Of a DNA stretch of 64,000 bases, positions 59,762 to 64,000 are shown in pieces; position 1 is the stretch's first letter; each line of letters starts with the position of its first letter. Location: assembly GCF_000725625.1 (NCBI RefSeq), contig NZ_JOHS01000040.1, positions 1 to 64,000 on the forward strand. The letters are read 5' to 3'. The notes under the pieces are model-generated. The model saw only the letters and a list, made by a program, of their open reading frames with translations, did not search any database and was not told where the DNA came from. Position numbers and translations under genes: made by a program. Origin of the DNA: Streptomyces sp. NRRL F-6676. Lineage in GTDB: Bacteria; Actinomycetota; Actinomycetes; Streptomycetales; Streptomycetaceae.

Positions 59762-61317
59762 CGGGTTACCTCTTTGTCCTTCTCGTCCTTCGTCATCCGG
59801 CGCATCAGCACTTCCTGGGTGGCCTCGGCCCGCGGGACCTCACCGGTCAGCCGGCCGGCGGCCATGGTGTAGATGCGGTCGCACATGCCGAGCAGCTCGG
59901 GCAGCTCGGAGGAGATGAAGACGACCGCCTTGCCCTGGGCCGCCAACTGGTCGATGACCGTGTAGATCTCGTACTTCGCGCCGACGTCGATGCCACGCGT
60001 CGGCTCGTCCAGGATCAGCACGTCCGGGCCCGCGAAGATCCACTTGCTGAGGACGACCTTCTGCTGGTTGCCGCCCGACAGCTTGCCCACCGGCTCGAAG
60101 ACGGTCGGCGCCTTGATGTTCATCGACGTGCGGAAGCCCTCGGAGACCTGGCGCTCCCCGTGCTCGTCCACCAGACCCCGCTTGGAGACCTTCCCGAGGG
60201 CGCTGAGCGAGATGTTGCGGTTGATGGTGTCGATGAGGTTGAGGCCGTAGTGCTTGCGGTCCTCGGTGACATAGGCGATGCCGTGCGCGACCGCCTCGGG
60301 GACGGTCCTGGTACGGATCTCCTTGCCGTCCTTGAACACCTTGCCCGCCGCGTACCGGCCGTAGCTGCGGCCGAACACGTTCATCGCCAGCTCGGTGCGG
60401 CCGGCGCCCATCAGCCCCGCGATGCCGACGATCTCCCCGCGGCGCACATGGATCGACACGTCGTCGACCACCTTGCGCTGCTGGTCGATCGGGTGGTGCA
60501 CGGTCCAGCCGCGGATCTCGAAGGCGGGTGCGGCCCCCTCCTCCGGCTGGTGCGGGGTGCGCTCGGGGAAGCGGTGGTCGAGGTCGCGGCCGACCATGCC
60601 GCTGATGATCCGGTCCTCGGTGGTCTCCGCGGCCTTCACGTCGAGGGTCTCGATGGAGCGCCCGTCGCGCAGGATGGTCACCGAGTCGGCGACCTTGCGG
60701 ATCTCGTTGAGCTTGTGGGAGATGATGATCGAGGTGATGCCCTGCTTCTTCAACTCCAGGATCAGCTCCAGGAGTTTGCCGCTGTCCTCGTCGTTCAGCG
60801 CCGCCGTCGGCTCGTCCAGGATGAGCAGCTTCACCTTCTTGGAGAGCGCCTTGGCGATCTCCACGAGCTGCTGCTTGCCCACGCCGATGTCGGCGACCCG
60901 GGTGTTCGGGTGGTCCGACAGGCCGACGCGGCGCAGCAGTTCGGTGCCGTGCTTGAGGGTCTCGCCCCAGCTGATGAACCCGCGGGTGGCGTGCTCGTTG
61001 CCGAGGAAGATGTTCTCCGCGAGGGAGAGGTAGGGCACCAGCGCCAGCTCCTGGTGGATGATCACGATGCCGCGCTGCTCGCTCGCCCGGATGTCCTTGA
61101 AGTGGCAGACCTCTCCCTCGAAGAGGATCTCGCCCTCGTAGCTTCCGTGCGGGTGGACGCCGGAGAGCACCTTCATGAGGGTGGACTTTCCGGCGCCGTT
61201 CTCCCCGCAGATGGCGTGGACCTCACCCGGACGCACCGTCAGGGTGACGTCGGAGAGCGCCTTCACACCGGGAAAGGTCTTGACGATCGAGCGCATTTCC
61301 AGGACGGGTCCCGCCAT
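59758..61317 (-). CDS. CUT2 sugar ABC transporter ATPase (tandem NBD, XylG/MmsA-like)
   Basis: 519 residues from ATG 61317, with AAAGG seven bases upstream; the in-frame ATG at 61332 lies before that site. It has two nucleotide-binding domains. First: Walker [12 protein letters not shown] near 40, signature-like [16 protein letters not shown] near 143 and Walker [12 protein letters not shown] near 166. Second: a degenerate P-loop [11 protein letters not shown] near 302, signature [15 protein letters not shown] near 415 and Walker [15 protein letters not shown] near 437. It powers sugar import, with the permease and the binding protein. Confidence 0.95.
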   Translation of the reverse strand: MAGPVLEMRSIVKTFPGVKALSDVTLTVRPGEVHAICGENGAGKSTLMKVLSGVHPHGSYEGEILFEGEVCHFKDIRASEQRGIVIIHQELALVPYLSLAENIFLGNEHATRGFISWGETLKHGTELLRRVGLSDHPNTRVADIGVGKQQLVEIAKALSKKVKLLILDEPTAALNDEDSGKLLELILELKKQGITSIIISHKLNEIRKVADSVTILRDGRSIETLDVKAAETTEDRIISGMVGRDLDHRFPERTPHQPEEGAAPAFEIRGWTVHHPIDQQRKVVDDVSIHVRRGEIVGIAGLMGAGRTELAMNVFGRSYGRYAAGKVFKDGKEIRTRTVPEAVAHGIAYVTEDRKHYGLNLIDTINRNISLSALGKVSKRGLVDEHGERQVSEGFRTSMNIKAPTVFEPVGKLSGGNQQKVVLSKWIFAGPDVLILDEPTRGIDVGAKYEIYTVIDQLAAQGKAVVFISSELPELLGMCDRIYTMAAGRLTGEVPRAEATQEVLMRRMTKDEKDKEVTR

Positions 61318-61361
61318 GGTCGTGCCTTTCAATCCGTAGGGATCCCTTGAGGACGGGCGGG

Positions 61362-62474
61362 TTACTTCAGTTCGTCCGCGGTGTAGTAGCCGCCGCCGAC
61401 CAGGACCTTCTCGTAGTTGCTCTTGTTGACGCTCACCGGCTGGAGCAGGTAGGCGGGCACGACCTTGACGCCGTTGTTGTACGACTTGGTGTCGTTGACC
61501 TCGGGCTTCTTGCCGTGCAGCGAGTCGTCCACCATGTTCGCGGTGACCTTGGCGAGCTTGCGCGAGTCCTTGTAGATGGACATGGACTGCTCGCCGGCGA
61601 TGATCGACTTCACCGAGGCGATCTCGGCGTCCTGCCCGGTGACGACCGGCAGCGGCTTGTCCTTGGAGCCGTAGTTGTCCGACTTCAGCGAGGACAGGAT
61701 GCCGATGGAGATGCCGTCGTACGGGGAGAGCACCGCGTCGACCTTACGGTGCTTGTACGAGGAGGTCAGGATGTCGTCCATGCGCTTCTGCGCGGTGCCG
61801 CCGTCCCAGCGCAGGGTGGTGACCTGGTTCAGCGCGGTCTGCTTGGACTGGACCACCAGCTGCTTCTTGTCGATGTACGGCTGGAGCACGCTCATCGCGC
61901 CGTTGAAGAAGTACCGGGTGTTGTTGTCGTCGTTGGAGCCGGCGAACAGCTCGATGTTGAACGGGCCCTTCTTCGAACCGTCCTTCAGGCCCAGCTTCTC
62001 CAGGATGTAGTCGCCCTGGAGCCGGCCGACCTTCTCGTTGTCGAAGGAGGCGTAGTAGTCGACGTTCTTGGTGCCGAGGATGAGCCGGTCGTAGGAGATG
62101 ACCGGGATGTTCGCGTCGGCGGCCTGCTGGAGCACGTTGTTCAGCGACTTGTTGTCGATCGCCGCGATGACCAGGGCCTTGACGCCCTGCGTGATGAGGT
62201 TCTCGATCTGCGAGACCTGCTGGTCCGGGTCGTCCTCGCCGTAGACCAGCTTGGTCTTGTAGCCCTTGGCCTCCATCTCCTTGACGACGTACTTGCCGTC
62301 GTAGATCCAGCGCTCGGAGGACTTGGTCGGCATGGCGATGCCGACGGTCCCGCCCTTGCTGTCGGCCTTGTCCTCCTTGCTGCCGCCCTCACTGTTCTGG
62401 CCGCACGCGGTCAGGGTCAGGGCGAGGGTGGCGACCGAGGCGATCGCGGCTACTGCGGCTCTGCGAGTGGTCAT
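61362..62474 (-). CDS. CUT2 sugar-binding lipoprotein (ChvE/XylF-like)
   Basis: 370 residues from ATG 62474, with AAGGA eight bases upstream; ATG 62483 is less good. The lipobox LTLTACG puts Cys24 on the membrane. The mature part has the type I PBP fold: [75 protein letters not shown] and [21 protein letters not shown] and TGQDAE are the sugar-contact positions shared with ChvE/XylF. It should bind monosaccharides such as xylose, glucose or arabinose outside the cell. First gene of the three-part transporter. Confidence 0.94.
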   Translation of the reverse strand: MTTRRAAVAAIASVATLALTLTACGQNSEGGSKEDKADSKGGTVGIAMPTKSSERWIYDGKYVVKEMEAKGYKTKLVYGEDDPDQQVSQIENLITQGVKALVIAAIDNKSLNNVLQQAADANIPVISYDRLILGTKNVDYYASFDNEKVGRLQGDYILEKLGLKDGSKKGPFNIELFAGSNDDNNTRYFFNGAMSVLQPYIDKKQLVVQSKQTALNQVTTLRWDGGTAQKRMDDILTSSYKHRKVDAVLSPYDGISIGILSSLKSDNYGSKDKPLPVVTGQDAEIASVKSIIAGEQSMSIYKDSRKLAKVTANMVDDSLHGKKPEVNDTKSYNNGVKVVPAYLLQPVSVNKSNYEKVLVGGGYYTADELK

Positions 62475-62623
62475 GTTGAACATCCTTGGCGTCAGGCTCA
62501 GTTGGGCGTGGACCGGTCCTCCGGTGCGCGGCGCGTGGAGGGCGGTGCGAGGAAGGATCGAAGGCGAGTGTGTGGGATTCTGCGCGACTGTGTCGTCTTG
62601 TGTGAAGAGATTTTTCGGGAACG

Positions 62624-63592
62624 TTATGCGCCGGTGTCGAACCGTCGCAGCGAACCCGGCATCCGGGACCCCAGCGGGGCCATGTCCGTGTCCGCGCCGT
62701 GGCGCGCGAGCAGGTCCAGGGCGAGCCGTCCGCGGCGCACCCGCTCCTTGGCCGTGGCCAGCGTGACCTCCCGCAACTGGTGTCCGTAGGGGTAGATCCC
62801 GGGCGCCTTGGACAGCCCGAACTTCAGATAGATCGGGGCGCCCCGGCGGATCAGCTCGGCCACCTCGTACATCCGCACATAGCCGCCCAGATCGTCCGGT
62901 GCCTCGATGTACATGTCCATCGGGGCACCCGAGAGGCGGCGGATCTCGGTCAGATGGTCCAGGGTCAGATCGCTGGGCACGTTGACCGAGTCCGCGCCGA
63001 GCCGTTCGTACACCGCGAACGAGGCCGGGTTGACGGGGCCGATCAGCGCCGAGACCTTCAGCGTGGTGTCGGCCGGGATGATGCCCTGCGCGCGCGCCCG
63101 GTGCAGCGTCCACAGCACGCCCTCGTCGGCCACCAGCAGGCACTTCACGCCGAGTTCGGTGGCGCGGACCGCGTCCTCCAGACAGCCGGCCACCGCGTCG
63201 TGGCCCCGGGCGCGCAGCCCGCCGCCGTGCGAGTCGGTGCGCACCGAGCCGCCGATGTCCCAGGTGCCGCGCGGCCCGGTGAACAGGCACAGCTCGATGT
63301 CGCGCGCGGCGGTCGCCTCGACCATCTCGGTGATCTCGGCGTCGGTCAGCATCCACACACCGCTGCCCTGGCTGATCCGGTGGATCGGCACGTCGAGCCG
63401 GGAGGCCTCCTTCAGGACCACGGCGAGCGCCTCCGGGCCCTCGCAGGAGGGCACCTCGGTGCGCCAGCGGCCGCCGCCGGGGAAGGCGTGCGGGGAGGCG
63501 TCGGCGGGGGAGAGGGCGGGCGCGTCCAGGCCGAGCGCGGCGAGCGCCTGCTCACCGGGTCGTCGGGCCGCCGTAGGGGAAGCGTCGGTCAC
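62624..63592 (-). CDS. U32-like (YegQ/collagenase-related) TIM-barrel protein
   Basis: 322 residues from GTG 63592 ([13 protein letters not shown]), with AAGGA six bases upstream. [27 protein letters not shown] start, then [82 protein letters not shown] and [20 protein letters not shown]. This looks like the peptidase U32 barrel. Real U32 members act in tRNA/ubiquinone hydroxylation, and no protease activity is certain. It is upstream of the sugar ABC operon on the same strand with a 149-base gap, so its tie to sugar use is only contextual. Confidence 0.7.
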   Translation of the reverse strand: MTDASPTAARRPGEQALAALGLDAPALSPADASPHAFPGGGRWRTEVPSCEGPEALAVVLKEASRLDVPIHRISQGSGVWMLTDAEITEMVEATAARDIELCLFTGPRGTWDIGGSVRTDSHGGGLRARGHDAVAGCLEDAVRATELGVKCLLVADEGVLWTLHRARAQGIIPADTTLKVSALIGPVNPASFAVYERLGADSVNVPSDLTLDHLTEIRRLSGAPMDMYIEAPDDLGGYVRMYEVAELIRRGAPIYLKFGLSKAPGIYPYGHQLREVTLATAKERVRRGRLALDLLARHGADTDMAPLGSRMPGSLRRFDTGA

Positions 63593-63602
63593 GAGGTGTC
63601 CT

Positions 63603-63629
63603 TCATGTGCGTCATGTGCGTCATGTGCG
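63603..63629. repeat. 9-bp tandem repeat (TCATGTGCG x3)
   Basis: Three exact copies of TCATGTGCG lie 11 bases ahead of the U32-like gene start. It may influence spacing of its promoter region. Confidence 0.85.
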
Positions 63630-63815
63630 TGCGTCTGGAGCCGTGGGGCCGGGGCCGGTACTGCCGTTGTTCGGTATGTCGGACGTAGTTCGCGGAGGGC
63701 GGTAGGGGTGGGCGGTGGAGATGGCGGTGGTGGCCATGGGGCGCGGGGTGGTGGGTCGTGCGCCGGTACGGGGCCGTCAGGTGCTCCGTACCGGCGCACG
63801 GTTCGGGTCGCGGCC

Positions 63816-64000
63816 CTACGGCCGCAACAGCACCTTGCCCACCTTCGGGTCCCCGGACCCCACCAATTCGATGGCGCGGGCGAATTCGTCGAGCGGCAGC
63901 TCGTGCGAGACCAGCGGCAGCGGGTCGAGCAGCCCCGCCCCGAAGACCCGCACCGTGTGCGCCCACGCCTCCGGCGGCGCCCCGAACACGGTGTGCACCT
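63816..64000 (-). CDS. Zinc-type alcohol dehydrogenase, C-terminal part (truncated by window)
   Basis: The frame enters at the window end and stops at TAG 63816-63818, giving about 61 codons of C-terminus. The sequence FGAPPEAWAHTVRVFGAGLLDPLPLVSHELPLDEFARAIELVGSGDPKVGKVLLRP shows the end of a medium-chain dehydrogenase, with LPLDEFARAIEL and KVLLRP typical of sorbitol/threonine dehydrogenase-like members. The catalytic and NAD-binding parts lie outside. By position it could oxidise a polyol linked to the sugar operon. Family call is good, substrate open. Confidence 0.75.
   Translation of the reverse strand, partial: VHTVFGAPPEAWAHTVRVFGAGLLDPLPLVSHELPLDEFARAIELVGSGDPKVGKVLLRP

Overview
The window is high-GC DNA with GTG/ATG starts, ATGA-coupled genes, Tat and lipoprotein signals and strongly G/C-biased third positions. 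It is typical of a Streptomyces chromosome. The order of housekeeping genes (dgt, FAD-dependent reductase, dnaG, hrdA-like sigma factor, heterodimeric ABC exporter, sugar kinase, tRNA-Asn pair, actin-like mbl, matB, later a ChvE/Mms-type sugar ABC operon) fits the SCO24xx region of S. coelicolor as I remember it; I could not check this.

Layout. 1-8.1 kb: 3' end of a sirohydrochlorin chelatase, an FAD monooxygenase, dgt, an NAD(P)H:FAD reductase, dnaG and a group 1/2 sigma factor. 8.3-14.9 kb: two-subunit ABC exporter, FGGY kinase, YtxH-like membrane protein, two tandem tRNA-Asn genes and a CAU-anticodon tRNA. 14.9-15.5 kb: a lipoprotein carrying three nearly identical 31-residue cysteine-pair repeats. 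16.2-26.9 kb: an FxSxx-COOH (Fxs) system. It has a 55-codon precursor ending F-E-S-A-L, a TIR-like FxsC, a 1335-residue FxsT (ParA/MinD-like ATPase, TIR-like domain, NB-ARC ATPase and TPRs), a radical SAM/SPASM cyclophane synthase FxsB, and a fusion of an HExxH putative peptide hydroxylase with an AAC(3)-type acetyltransferase. An SDR/LysR pair separates the precursor from the rest. A SLATT-like (DUF4231) membrane protein and a convergent SLOG-fold nucleotide-binding protein follow. 28.5-33.4 kb: mbl, LD-carboxypeptidase, matB and an ATP-grasp protein. 33.4-34.9 kb: divergent MarR/SDR pair. 34.9-39.4 kb: accessory island with an XRE-TPR regulator, a truncated DUF397 remnant, a frameshifted nucleotide-sugar epimerase, a GT2 glycosyltransferase and a hexapeptide-repeat protein. 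39.6-44.3 kb: GH51 arabinofuranosidase with a CUT1-type sugar ABC transporter. 44.6-50 kb: LysR, DHA2-type MFS exporter, SDR, DUF3500 lipoprotein and DinB-like protein. 50.3-52 kb: iclR/SMP-30 lactonase operon. 52.1-57 kb: hypothetical protein, Rrf2 regulator, membrane-tethered PstS-like protein and aminotransferase. 57.2-64 kb: mutarotase, CUT2 sugar ABC operon, U32-like protein and the end of a zinc-type dehydrogenase.

How the genes work together. Three separate sugar-uptake or sugar-degradation modules lie in the right half, with mutarotase and lactonase enzymes beside them. In the Fxs locus the precursor is expected to be modified by FxsB (Phe-x-Ser cyclophane), probably hydroxylated and/or acylated by the HExxH-AAC(3) fusion. 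The STAND/TIR proteins FxsT and FxsC look like sensor or signalling partners. With SLATT and SLOG next door, this is the most likely place for an uncharacterised peptide-based conflict or signalling system. Non-coding highlights are a perfect 56-bp palindrome (55279-55334), two copies of a dispersed Streptomyces intergenic repeat in opposite orientation, and a perfect 23-bp operator-like palindrome ahead of the MFS gene. I saw no CRISPR array, transposase or rRNA.
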